64,000 bases of DNA, taken from Agrococcus sediminis. Its GTDB lineage: Bacteria; Actinomycetota; Actinomycetes; Actinomycetales; Microbacteriaceae. The stretch covers positions 124,001 to 188,000 of the forward strand of contig NZ_VOIR01000011.1 of NCBI RefSeq assembly GCF_007923295.1, in the 5' to 3' direction. Position numbers and translations under genes: made by a program. The stretch's first letter is position 1, and each line of letters starts with the position of its first letter. Of this stretch, positions 52,317-60,077 are shown piece after piece. Below the pieces are notes generated by a model, which saw only the letters and a list, made by a program, of their open reading frames with translations, had not been told where the DNA came from and ran no database searches.

Positions 52317-53003
52317 GTGAAGCTCCTCCTCACCTCCTCGGGCATCAGCAACCCGAGCATCGCGGCGGCGCTCGAGGCGCTGCTCGGCAAGCCCGTCTCG
52401 GAGTCGACGGCGCTCCTCATCCCCACTGCCGTGCATCCGTTCCCCGGGGGCGGGTCGATGGCGTGGGAGGCGATCCGCGGCGAGGCCGACAGCCCGCTCG
52501 CGAACCTCGGGTGGAAGTCGGTGGGGGTCCTCGAGCTCACCGCGCTCCCCACGATCCGCGAGGAGAGCTGGGTGCCCGCGGTGCGCGAGGCCGACGCGCT
52601 GCTCGTCTGGGGCGGCGACGTGCTCTACCTCTGCCACTGGATGCGGAGGTCGGGGCTCGCCGATCTGCTGCCGTCGCTGACCGGCACCGTCTACGTCGGC
52701 GTGAGCGCGGGCAGCATCGCGGTGACCGCGCGCAACTGCGACGCCGAGTTCGACCTCGAGTTCGTGCCCGACGGCAGCGACATGGCCTCGGAGGCCGACC
52801 GGACCCTCGGGCTCGTCGACTTCGCGCTCTACCCGCACCTCGACCGCCCGGGCATGGAGGACGCGGCGCTCGCCAGCATCGAGCGCTGGGCGGCGGGCAT
52901 CCCGGAGCCGACCTACGCCATCGACGACGAGACGGTCATCGCCGTGGTCGACGGCGAGGTCGAGGTCGTCTCCGAGGGCAGCTGGCGGCTCATCACGCCC
53001 TGA
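52317..53003 (+). CDS. Peptidase S51-like (dipeptidase E / cyanophycinase family) protein
   Basis: 228 residues with a class I glutamine-amidotransferase-like fold. The nucleophile serine is in YVGVSAGSIAV, the G-x-S-A-G elbow of peptidase E; LVWGGDVLYLCHWMR and FALYPHLDRPGM also fit. It may cleave Asp-X dipeptides or a related substrate. GTG start, GGAAGG about 8 nt upstream. Its stop lies in a 15-bp tandem repeat shared with the convergent MFS gene. Confidence 0.85.
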   Translation: MKLLLTSSGISNPSIAAALEALLGKPVSESTALLIPTAVHPFPGGGSMAWEAIRGEADSPLANLGWKSVGVLELTALPTIREESWVPAVREADALLVWGGDVLYLCHWMRRSGLADLLPSLTGTVYVGVSAGSIAVTARNCDAEFDLEFVPDGSDMASEADRTLGLVDFALYPHLDRPGMEDAALASIERWAAGIPEPTYAIDDETVIAVVDGEVEVVSEGSWRLITP

Positions 53004-53049
53004 ATCATGACGCCCTGCATCATCACGCCCTGCATCATCACGCCCTGAG
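52990..53049. repeat. Four 15-bp tandem repeats spanning the ends of two convergent genes
   Basis: CGCCCTG recurs at 52996, 53011, 53026 and 53041, each unit being TCATNACGCCCTGNN. The stop codon of the S51 gene (53001-53003) and that of the MFS gene (53038-53040) both lie inside the array. On the minus strand one frame would read repeated QGVMM/QGVMI units. Confidence 0.9.
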
Positions 53050-54294
53050 CGGGTCGTCCTCCCGCAGGAACGCCGCGGCGATCTCGCGCCGGTGCACGCC
53101 GAGCACCCACCACGTGCCGAGCCCCGCGACCGTGGCGAGCGCACCGCCGAACACCATCGCGCTCGGCAGGTCGACGAGCGACGCCACCACGCCGCCGCTC
53201 ACCGAGCCGAGCGGGATGCTGCCCCAGAGCACCGTGCGGTACGCGCCCTGCACCCGCCCGAACAGCGCATCCGGGATGAGCACCTGCCGCACCGACATCA
53301 CCTGCACGTTGAAGGCGCTCACCGCGAGCGCGCCGAGCGGCCACAGGACGAGCGTCACCCAGAGGGCCGGCCAGAGCCCGATGCCCACGAGCGTCGCGCC
53401 GCACAGCGTGCCGCTCACGCCCATCGCGGCCGTGCGGCCGAGCAGGCGAGTGAGCGCCGGCGACAGCAGCGCGCCGAGCACGGCGCCCACGCCCATCGCG
53501 GCGAGCAGCAGGCCGAAGGCGGCCTCGTCGATGCCGAGCACGTCGAGGGCGAAGAGCACGGCGATGCCGTTCGCGACCGAGTAGCCGAAGGCCCCGAGCC
53601 CCGTCACCCACACGAGCTGCCGCAGGATGCGGTGGTGCAGCAGCCAGCCGAGGCCCTCGCGGATGTCGGCGGCGAGGGTCGTCGGCGCGCCGCGCTCGGG
53701 CGCGAACGAGCCGCGCACCGTCACGACGAGCGTCGCGGCGACGACGTACATCGCGATGGCGGCGCCGAGCGGCAGCACCGCCGTCAGCGCGAACAGCAGC
53801 GCGCCGAGCGGTGCGCCGAGGAACAGGTTGCTCACCGACTCGGCGGTCGACAGCAGCGAGTTGCCCCGCTCGAGCTGGTCGCGGCGCACCACGCGCGGCA
53901 GCAGCGCTCGCGCCGCGTTGTCGTAGACCGTCTCGGCCACGCCGAGCAGGAAGGCGGCGACGTAGAGGACGCCGATGCTCGCCCAGCCCGTCGCGAGCGC
54001 GACCGCGAGCCCCAGCAGGATCGCGGCGCGGGCGAGGTTGGCCCCCTGCATCGCGCGCCGCCGGTCGATGCGGTCGACGAGCGCGCCCGCGGGGATCGCG
54101 AACAGCAGCCAGGGCAGGAACGCGAGCGACGCCACGAGCGACACGAGCAGCGGATCCCGGGTGAGGCTCGCCGCCACGAGCGGCAGCGCCGCCTGCAGCA
54201 TGCCGTCGGCGAGGTTCGAGCCGGTCGACGAGGCGAACAGGCGCCGGAAGCCGGTGCCGAGCCGGCGCGGCCCGGCTGCTCCATCTGTGGTCAC
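53038..54294 (-). CDS. MFS transporter
   Basis: 418-residue transporter with about twelve helices. DGMLQAALPLVAASLTRDP near the N-terminus and PAGALVDRIDRRRAMQGANL (loop 2-3, R-x-D-R-R motif) are typical of the MFS_3/enterobactin exporter-like drug efflux group. VRQVLIPDALFGRVQGAYR is the second-half signature. Substrate unknown. GTG 54294 is chosen over an upstream ATG that would add a Pro-rich, unconserved leader; CAGACT lies 8 nt upstream. Confidence 0.88.
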   Translation of the reverse strand: MTTDGAAGPRRLGTGFRRLFASSTGSNLADGMLQAALPLVAASLTRDPLLVSLVASLAFLPWLLFAIPAGALVDRIDRRRAMQGANLARAAILLGLAVALATGWASIGVLYVAAFLLGVAETVYDNAARALLPRVVRRDQLERGNSLLSTAESVSNLFLGAPLGALLFALTAVLPLGAAIAMYVVAATLVVTVRGSFAPERGAPTTLAADIREGLGWLLHHRILRQLVWVTGLGAFGYSVANGIAVLFALDVLGIDEAAFGLLLAAMGVGAVLGALLSPALTRLLGRTAAMGVSGTLCGATLVGIGLWPALWVTLVLWPLGALAVSAFNVQVMSVRQVLIPDALFGRVQGAYRTVLWGSIPLGSVSGGVVASLVDLPSAMVFGGALATVAGLGTWWVLGVHRREIAAAFLREDDPLRA

Positions 54295-54422
54295 GATCCC
54301 CGAGTCTGCCCTGTCGGCGGGCGGCGGATGCGCGCCGCCGACACGCCCGGGACCGGCCCGCGGGTTGCATGGCCGGCCCGGGCACGGCATCGTTGCCGAC
54401 TCGCCAATGGAGAGGAGCAGCC

Positions 54423-54704
54423 ATGCTCACCCTGACCGACAACGCCCAGGCCGTCATCAACGGCATCGTCGCGAACGCCGAGGCAGCCCCGACCGGCGGC
54501 ATCCGCATCTCGCAGGACCTCGAGGGCGCCGGCCTCAACGTGACCGTCGCTCCCGCGCCCGAGGCCGACGACCAGGTCGTCGAGGCTGCCGGCGCGAAGG
54601 TCTTCCTCGACCCGTCGGCTGCCGTCACGCTCGACGACAAGGTGCTCGACGCATCCGCGGCCCCCGACGGCCGCGTCGACTTCGCGGTCGGCCAGCAGGG
54701 CTGA
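54423..54704 (+). CDS. HesB/IscA-like protein without cysteines
   Basis: 93 residues: MLTLTDNAQAVINGIVANA, GGIRISQDLEGAGLNVTVAP and KVFLDPSAAVTLDDKVLDA follow the A-type iron-sulfur carrier fold. The three cysteines that bind the cluster are absent; the sequence has none. It is probably not a Fe-S carrier, though it is often named so in actinobacteria. A strong GGAGAGGAG precedes the ATG, suggesting high expression, and a perfect terminator follows. Confidence 0.85.
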   Translation: MLTLTDNAQAVINGIVANAEAAPTGGIRISQDLEGAGLNVTVAPAPEADDQVVEAAGAKVFLDPSAAVTLDDKVLDASAAPDGRVDFAVGQQG

Positions 54705-54714
54705 TCGCAGCCAG

Positions 54715-54754
54715 ACGAGGAAGGGCCCGGCCGATCGGTCGGGCCCTTCCTCGT
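54715..54754. terminator. Bidirectional terminator between the HesB-like gene and dnaB
   Basis: Perfect 15-bp arms (54715-54729 and 54740-54754) with a 10-nt loop containing CGATCG, 10 nt after the HesB-like stop and next to the dnaB stop. Confidence 0.85.
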
Positions 54755-54756
54755 GC

Positions 54757-56214
54757 TCAGCCCTCGACGGGCGGCGGCTCCTGCGGGGCGCCGTACGGGC
54801 TGCCGCCGAACGGCGTGCCGCCTGGCGGCATGGCGGGGGCGCCGCCCTCGCCCGCGCCCATGCCCGGTGCGATGTCGACGAAGCGGGCCAGGTGGCCGTG
54901 GAAGGCGACCGGGATCGTCTTGGTGGGGCCGCCGCGGTGCTTGGCGACGATGATGTCGGCCTCGCCGGGGCGGATGTCGCGGTCGTAGGCGTCCTCGCGG
55001 TGCAGCAGCATCACGATGTCGGCGTCCTGCTCGATCGAGCCCGACTCGCGGAGGTCGCTGATCGCGGGCTTCTTGTCGCCGCGCTGCTCAGGGCCTCGGT
55101 TGAGCTGCGAGAGCGCGATGACCGGCACCTGCAGCTCCTTCGCGAGCAGCTTGAGCGAGCGCGAGAACTCCGAGACCTCCTGCTGGCGCGACTCGACCTT
55201 CTTGCCGCTCGTCATGAGCTGCAGGTAGTCGACGACCACCATCTTGAGGCCCGCCTGCTGCTTGAGCCGGCGGCACTTCGCCCGGATCTCGACGAGCGTC
55301 AGGTTGGGGCTGTCGTCGATGTAGAGCGGCGCGTCGTTGATGCGGCCGCGCACCTGCGCGAGCGTGGTCCAGTCGCGGCCCTCGATCGCGCCCTTGCGGA
55401 GCTTCTGCAGCAGGATGCTCGACTCGGCCGAGAGCAGCTTCATCGCGATCTCGGTGCGGCCCATCTCGAGCGAGAAGAAGACCGAGGGCAGGTCGTTCTT
55501 GATCGAGCACGAGCGCACGAGGTCCATCGCGAGCGTCGACTTGCCGAGGCCCGGTCGGGCGGCGACGACGATGAGCTGGCCCGGGTGGAGGCCGTTCGTG
55601 AGCTCGTCGAGCTCGCGGAAGCCGGTCGGCACGCCGGTCATGACGCCGTCGAGGCCCTTCGCGGCCTCGATCTCCTCGATCGCCGACTCGACGGCGAGGC
55701 TGAGCGGCACGTAGTCCTCGGACTGGTCCTCGCCCATCACCGAGTAGATCTCGGCCTGCGCGTGGTTGACGAGGTCGGTGACCTCGCCCTCCGACGCGTA
55801 GCCCATCTGCACGATGCGCGTGCCGGCCTCGACGAGCCGCCGCAGCACGGCCTTCTCGGCGACGATCTCGGCGTAGTAGCCGGCGTTGGCCGCGGTCGGC
55901 ACCATCGAGGTGAGCGAGTGCAGGTACTGCACGCCGCCCGCGCGCGAGAGCATCGCGGTCTTCGTCAGCTCGTCGGCGACGGTGATGACGTCGGTGGGCT
56001 CGCCGCGCGAGTACAGGGAGAGGATCGCCTCGTAGACGATCTCGTGCTTCGGCTGGTAGAAGTCGTTGCCCCGCACGGTCTCGAGGCAGTCGGCGACGGC
56101 GTCCTTCGACAGCAGCATGCCGCCGATGGCCGACTGCTCGGCGAGCATGTCGTGCGGCGGGGTGCGCTCGCTGTAGCGGCTCTCGTCGAGCCCGATCTCC
56201 GCCAGATCCGTCAC
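54757..56214 (-). CDS. dnaB: Replicative DNA helicase DnaB
   Basis: 485-residue hexameric helicase. The N-terminal domain (PPHDMLAEQSAIGGMLLSKD) is followed by a RecA-like motor with Walker A ARPGLGKST, FFSLEMGRTEIAMKLLSAES, Walker B MVVVDYLQLM and SQLNRGPEQRGDKKPAISDLR. No intein interrupts it. The last 40 residues are Gly/Pro-rich. GTG 56214 follows AAGGGGGA; a far-upstream ATG would add an unconserved leader. It ends a block near the origin. Confidence 0.96.
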   Translation of the reverse strand: MTDLAEIGLDESRYSERTPPHDMLAEQSAIGGMLLSKDAVADCLETVRGNDFYQPKHEIVYEAILSLYSRGEPTDVITVADELTKTAMLSRAGGVQYLHSLTSMVPTAANAGYYAEIVAEKAVLRRLVEAGTRIVQMGYASEGEVTDLVNHAQAEIYSVMGEDQSEDYVPLSLAVESAIEEIEAAKGLDGVMTGVPTGFRELDELTNGLHPGQLIVVAARPGLGKSTLAMDLVRSCSIKNDLPSVFFSLEMGRTEIAMKLLSAESSILLQKLRKGAIEGRDWTTLAQVRGRINDAPLYIDDSPNLTLVEIRAKCRRLKQQAGLKMVVVDYLQLMTSGKKVESRQQEVSEFSRSLKLLAKELQVPVIALSQLNRGPEQRGDKKPAISDLRESGSIEQDADIVMLLHREDAYDRDIRPGEADIIVAKHRGGPTKTIPVAFHGHLARFVDIAPGMGAGEGGAPAMPPGGTPFGGSPYGAPQEPPPVEG

Positions 56215-56271
56215 GCGTCCCCCTTCGCTGTCGACGATGCCGCAGGCGACCCACACCGCGCGGGAGGGGAG

Positions 56272-56455
56272 CCTTCCACAGGCTAGGAGCGCTGCCGCGC
56301 GAGGGCGAATCGCTCTGTGGACAGGCTTGTGGAGAGCTGGGGACAACGCCGGGTGACGCGCCGACGCGCGCCGGTCCCACCTGTGCACAGATCTGTGGAA
56401 TCGAACGCGGGATCGCCGTCCAAACCGCCTCTGACCGGGCATTTCCGTTTCCACA
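56272..56455. promoter_or_regulatory. DnaA-box-like cluster upstream of dnaB
   Basis: The 379-nt gap 56215-56593 holds no gene. Five 9-mers contain the DnaA-box core TCCACA: 56272-56280, 56316-56324 (minus), 56328-56336 (minus), 56394-56402 (minus) and 56447-56455. CTGTCCACA (56316) and GTTTCCACA (56447) match actinobacterial box forms at 8 of 9. An imperfect 10-bp inverted repeat CGTGTGTCAA / TTGACACGCG (56471-56480, 56514-56523) lies further upstream. It may make dnaB expression DnaA-responsive. Confidence 0.5.
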
Positions 56456-56546
56456 CCCCGTGGGGAGAAGCGTGTGTCAAGTACACGTTGAGACTTTGCG
56501 TCGCGGGCTCGATTTGACACGCGTCCGGCCCGTCGCAGAACGACTA

Positions 56547-56577
56547 AGGGCCCGCATCCGTGATGGATGCGGGCCCT
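56547..56577 (-). terminator. Terminator of the rpsF-ssb-rpsR-rplI operon
   Basis: Perfect 13-bp arms (56547-56559 and 56565-56577) with a 5-nt loop, 16 nt after the rplI stop. Arms contain the words CGCATCC and GGATGCG. Confidence 0.85.
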
Positions 56578-56593
56578 CGGCAGCGTGCGGTCG

Positions 56594-57046
56594 CTACTTG
56601 GCAGCGACCACGCGGACCGTGATCTGGGCGACGATGTCGTCGCGCAGACGAGCCGTCGCCTGGTGGTCGCCCACCGCGCGGATCGGCGTCGGGATCTCGA
56701 TGACGCGCTTGTCGACGGAGCCGTGACCGGCTGCCTCGACGGCGTCGGCGATGTCCTTCGTCTGGATCGAGCCGAACAGGCGGCCCTCGGTGCCGGCCTT
56801 GACCTTCACCGTGACGGGGTTCGCCTCGAGGCGGGCGCGGAGGTCCTGCGCCTCCTCGATCGTGGCGTGCTCGCGTGCGACGCGGGCGGCCTTGATCTGC
56901 TCGACCTGCTTCTCGCCGCCGCGCGACCACGCGACAGCCAGGCCCTGGGGCACGAGGTAGTTGCGGGCGAACCCGTTCTTCACCTCGACGACATCACCAG
57001 CGGAGCCGAGGCCGGAGACCTCGTTCGTGAGAATCAGCTTTGCCAT
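56594..57046 (-). CDS. rplI: 50S ribosomal protein L9
   Basis: 150-residue L9: [40 protein letters not shown], a long central helix and a C-terminal domain ([14 protein letters not shown]). It binds 23S rRNA domain V near the L1 stalk and restrains frameshifting. Last gene of the operon, 12 nt after rpsR, with a terminator behind. Confidence 0.97.
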   Translation of the reverse strand: MAKLILTNEVSGLGSAGDVVEVKNGFARNYLVPQGLAVAWSRGGEKQVEQIKAARVAREHATIEEAQDLRARLEANPVTVKVKAGTEGRLFGSIQTKDIADAVEAAGHGSVDKRVIEIPTPIRAVGDHQATARLRDDIVAQITVRVVAAK

Positions 57047-57058
57047 GGTTCAGCCCCC

Positions 57059-57313
57059 TCAGCGTCCGGCGCCCGAGTAGGGCAGGAGCGCCATCTCGCG
57101 CGCGTTCTTGATCGCCTTGGCGATCAGGCGCTGCTCCTGCACCGACACGCCGGTGATGCGACGGGCGCGGATCTTGCCGCGCTCCGAGATGAACTTCTTG
57201 AGCGTCGCGACGTCCTTCCAGTCGATGACGCCGACCCTGATCGCCTTCGCGGGGGCGAGGTTCTTGCCGCCCTTCGGGCCCCGCGGCTTGCGGTTCTGCG
57301 GCTTGCCAGCCAT
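57059..57313 (-). CDS. rpsR: 30S ribosomal protein S18, cysteine-free
   Basis: 84-residue S18. [20 protein letters not shown] and [20 protein letters not shown] are the conserved rRNA-binding helices. No cysteines, so no zinc-binding pair. It binds S6 in the platform of the 30S subunit; the S6:S18 pair likely also binds the rpsF leader. Third gene of rpsF-ssb-rpsR-rplI. The Gly/Lys-rich N-terminus is longer than in E. coli (75 residues). Confidence 0.97.
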   Translation of the reverse strand: MAGKPQNRKPRGPKGGKNLAPAKAIRVGVIDWKDVATLKKFISERGKIRARRITGVSVQEQRLIAKAIKNAREMALLPYSGAGR

Positions 57314-57372
57314 TGTTCCTTCTTTCGTGCTCGGGACTGCCGTCCCGGGAGTGCATAGGTGGGCGAGAGGCC

Positions 57373-57912
57373 TTAGAAGGGCGTCTCGTCGTTGTAGGAG
57401 GTGCCGGGCGCTCCCCAGACGTCGCCGCCCGACTGCTGCGCGGCCGGCTGGCCCCACGGCTCGTCGGCGGCCTGCTGGGGCTGGCCGAAGCCGCCGCCCT
57501 GGCCGACCTGGCCCTGCCCGCCGCCGGAGCTGCGGCCAGCGCCGCCGCCCGTCGTGCGGGTGACCTGCGCGGTCGCGTAGCGGAGCGAGGGGCCGATCTC
57601 GTCGACCTCGAGCTCGATGACGGTGCGCTTCTCGCCCTGCTGCGTCTCGAACGAGCGCTGCTTCAGGCGACCCTGCGCGATGACGCGCGAGCCCTTCGAC
57701 AGGCTCTGCGACACGTGCTCGGCGAACTCGCGCCACACCGACGCGCGGAGGAACAGCGCCTCGCCGTCCTTCCACTCGTTCGCCTGGCGGTCGAACGTGC
57801 GGGGGGTCGACGCGATCGTGAAGTTCGCCACCGCGAGACCGTTCTGCGTGTAGCGCAGCTCCGGGTCGGCAGTCAGGTTGCCGACGACCGTGATGATCGT
57901 CTCGCCAGCCAT
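57373..57912 (-). CDS. ssb: Single-stranded DNA-binding protein
   Basis: 179 residues. The OB fold ([56 protein letters not shown]) is followed by a Gly/Gln-rich linker and the acidic tip DETPF that recruits partner proteins. Sits between rpsF and rpsR with a 2-nt gap after rpsF, the usual bacterial order, so replication and ribosome genes share one transcript. Confidence 0.96.
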   Translation of the reverse strand: MAGETIITVVGNLTADPELRYTQNGLAVANFTIASTPRTFDRQANEWKDGEALFLRASVWREFAEHVSQSLSKGSRVIAQGRLKQRSFETQQGEKRTVIELEVDEIGPSLRYATAQVTRTTGGGAGRSSGGGQGQVGQGGGFGQPQQAADEPWGQPAAQQSGGDVWGAPGTSYNDETPF

Positions 57913-57914
57913 GA

Positions 57915-58313
57915 CTACTCGGCCTCGACCTCTGCGGCGGGCGCAGCGGGCTCGGCAGCGGGGGCCTTGGCGGCCTTCGCGGCCTTGGCCTCGGCGTGGC
58001 GCTTGGAGGCGCCGGTCTGCGTGACGGCCTCCTCGGCGCGGAGGACCTTCGTGCGCATGACGGCCTCGGACAGCTTCAGCTGTCGGTCCAGCTCGTTCGT
58101 GGAGGCCGACTCGGCCGTGAAGTTCACGACGGCGTAGATGCCCTCGGTCTTCTTGTCGATCTCGTAGGCCAGGCGGCGACGGCCCCAGATGTCGACGCTC
58201 TCGATCGTGCCGCCATCGTTGCGGATCACGCCCAGGAACTTGTCGAGCGACGGGGCGACAGTGCGCTCGTCCACCTCCGGGTCGAGAATCACCATCAGCT
58301 CGTACTGCTGCAT
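57915..58313 (-). CDS. rpsF: 30S ribosomal protein S6
   Basis: 132 residues: [20 protein letters not shown] and [20 protein letters not shown] are the S6 core; the last 30 residues are an Ala/Lys/Glu-rich tail ([19 protein letters not shown]). First gene of the operon. GGAGG lies 5-9 nt upstream of the ATG, and a hairpin 30 nt upstream looks like the S6:S18 autoregulatory site. Confidence 0.97.
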   Translation of the reverse strand: MQQYELMVILDPEVDERTVAPSLDKFLGVIRNDGGTIESVDIWGRRRLAYEIDKKTEGIYAVVNFTAESASTNELDRQLKLSEAVMRTKVLRAEEAVTQTGASKRHAEAKAAKAAKAPAAEPAAPAAEVEAE

Positions 58314-58342
58314 GCTTCACCCACCTCCTTCGGACTAGAACG

Positions 58343-58361
58343 GCTGCAGACGGTCTGCAGC
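58343..58361 (-). promoter_or_regulatory. Candidate S6:S18-binding hairpin in the rpsF leader
   Basis: On the minus strand GCTGCAGA and TCTGCAGC form an 8-bp stem with a CCG loop, ending 29 nt before the rpsF start. S6:S18 leader motifs are known to present CCG in a hairpin, mimicking the 16S rRNA site, so the pair may repress its own mRNA. Confidence 0.5.
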
Positions 58362-58496
58362 AGGAGGGTTGCATGGTGCGGGGGCCTCGCGCTCGAGGAC
58401 GAGCGGAGCCCGCGCAACCTGGCGATCCTACCGCACCCGCGCATCCGCGCGCCAGAGCGGGATCCGACGCCCGCGACGGACGTCGGCGCTGGTCGC

Positions 58497-58522
58497 AGCG
58501 GAGACCCGAGAGGGTCTCCGCT
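58497..58522 (-). terminator. Terminator of cca
   Basis: Perfect 11-bp arms (58497-58507 and 58512-58522) with a GAGA loop, directly against the cca stop codon. The rest of the 209-nt gap to rpsF holds the rpsF leader and nothing else I can identify. Confidence 0.85.
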
Positions 58523-59980
58523 CTAGAGCTCCACCGCGCGCGCCGCCCACCACTCGCGCAGGATCGCCTCGGCGCGCTCCTCGCCGAGCGGCCCGTGCTC
58601 GAGCCGCTGCTCGAGCAGCATCCGGTAGGCCTCCCCCACCTCGCGGCCGGGGCCGATGCCGAGCACGGCCATGATCCGCTCGCCGTCGAGGTCGGGGCGC
58701 ACCGCGTCCATCTCCTCCTGCTCGCGGAGCTCGGCGATGCGCCGCTCGAGGTCGTCGTAGGCGAAGTCGAGCCGCTCGGCCTTCCGGCGGTTGCGGGTCG
58801 TCACGTCGGAGCGCGTGAGGATGTGCAGGCGCTCGAGCAGCGGGCCCGCGTCGCGCACGTAGCGCCGCACCGCCGAGTCGGTCCACGCCTGCTCGCCGTA
58901 GCCGTAGAAGCGCAGGTGCAGCTCGACGAGCCGCGCGACCGCCTTCACGGTGTCGTTGTCGAAGCGCAGCGCCTTCAGCCGCTGCTTCGCCAGGCGCGCG
59001 CCGACGAGGTCGTGCTGGTGGAAGGTGACGGTGCGGCCCTCGATGCGCCGCGTGGCCGGCTTGCCGATGTCGTGCAGCAGCCCCGCGAGCCGCGAGACGA
59101 GGTCGGGCGCCGCTCCGGGGTTCCGCGAACCCTCGAGGTCGATCCCTTGCTGCAGCACGGTGAGCGAGTGCTCGTAGACGTCCTTGTGGTGCGCGTGCTC
59201 GTCGGCCTCGAGCCGCAGCGCCGGCACCTCCGGCAGCACGATGTCGAGGATGCCCGTGTCGGTCAGCAGGCGGATGCCCGGCACGGGGCGGGCCGTGAGG
59301 AGCAGCTTGGTGAGCTCGTCGCGCACGCGCTCGGCGGAGATGTCGCGGATGCGCGGGGCGAGCGCCGTCATCGCCTCGACCACGCGGGGGGCGACGTCGA
59401 AGCCGAGCTGCGCGGCGAAGCGCGCGGCGCGCATCATCCGCAGCGGGTCGTCGTCGAAGGATCGCTCCGGCGCCTGCGGGGTGTCGAGCACGCCCTGCAG
59501 CAGGTGCTCGAGGCCGCCGCCGACGTCGACGAGCTGCGGCGACGCATCCGCCCCCGCTCCCCCGCCGCGCACCGGCGTCACCCGCAGCGCCATGGCGTTG
59601 ACGGTGAAGTCCCGCCGCACGAGGTCGTCCTCGAGCGCGTCGCCGAAGGCGACCTGCGGCTTGCGCGAGACCCCGTCGTACTGGTCGGCGCGGTAGGTCG
59701 TGATCTCGATCGTCTCGGCGCCGATGCGCGCGGCGATGGTGCCGAACTCGCGCCCGACGTCCCACGTGGCCTCGGCGAGCGGCCCGACGAGCGCGAGGAT
59801 CTCGTCGGGCGTCGCGCTCGAGGCGAAGTCGAGGTCGGTGACCGGCCGGTCGAGGAAGGCGTCGCGCACCGGGCCGCCGACGAGCGACAGCTCGTGGCCC
59901 GCGGCCGCGAACGCCTCGGCGAGCTGCGCCGTGGGCGCGGCGGCGACGAGCGCGTGCAGTCGCGCGGTCGCCTCGGCCAT
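58523..59980 (-). CDS. cca: CCA tRNA nucleotidyltransferase
   Basis: 485-residue class II enzyme that adds or repairs the 3-prime CCA of tRNA. The nucleotidyltransferase head has [21 protein letters not shown] with the catalytic Asp pair; [11 protein letters not shown] and [17 protein letters not shown] are the nucleotide-recognition helices; an HD domain follows ([14 protein letters not shown]). HD-containing forms can also hydrolyse cyclic phosphates. ATG 59980 is used; an in-frame GTG at 59989 would add three residues. Divergent from the DUF6049 gene. Confidence 0.95.
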   Translation of the reverse strand: MAEATARLHALVAAAPTAQLAEAFAAAGHELSLVGGPVRDAFLDRPVTDLDFASSATPDEILALVGPLAEATWDVGREFGTIAARIGAETIEITTYRADQYDGVSRKPQVAFGDALEDDLVRRDFTVNAMALRVTPVRGGGAGADASPQLVDVGGGLEHLLQGVLDTPQAPERSFDDDPLRMMRAARFAAQLGFDVAPRVVEAMTALAPRIRDISAERVRDELTKLLLTARPVPGIRLLTDTGILDIVLPEVPALRLEADEHAHHKDVYEHSLTVLQQGIDLEGSRNPGAAPDLVSRLAGLLHDIGKPATRRIEGRTVTFHQHDLVGARLAKQRLKALRFDNDTVKAVARLVELHLRFYGYGEQAWTDSAVRRYVRDAGPLLERLHILTRSDVTTRNRRKAERLDFAYDDLERRIAELREQEEMDAVRPDLDGERIMAVLGIGPGREVGEAYRMLLEQRLEHGPLGEERAEAILREWWAARAVEL

Positions 59981-60077
59981 GTCGGTCACGACCGCCCATT
60001 CTGCCCCACCCGCGCCGGGACGGGCGCGGCGTCGGCGTCGCGCGGGACCCATGGCTGCACTCCCTACACTTGGGCGC

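Noticed and set aside
56215-56593. Chromosomal replication origin (oriC)
   Set aside because: DnaA-box-like words are present, but no AT-rich unwinding region and no dnaA/dnaN genes; more likely dnaB regulation.
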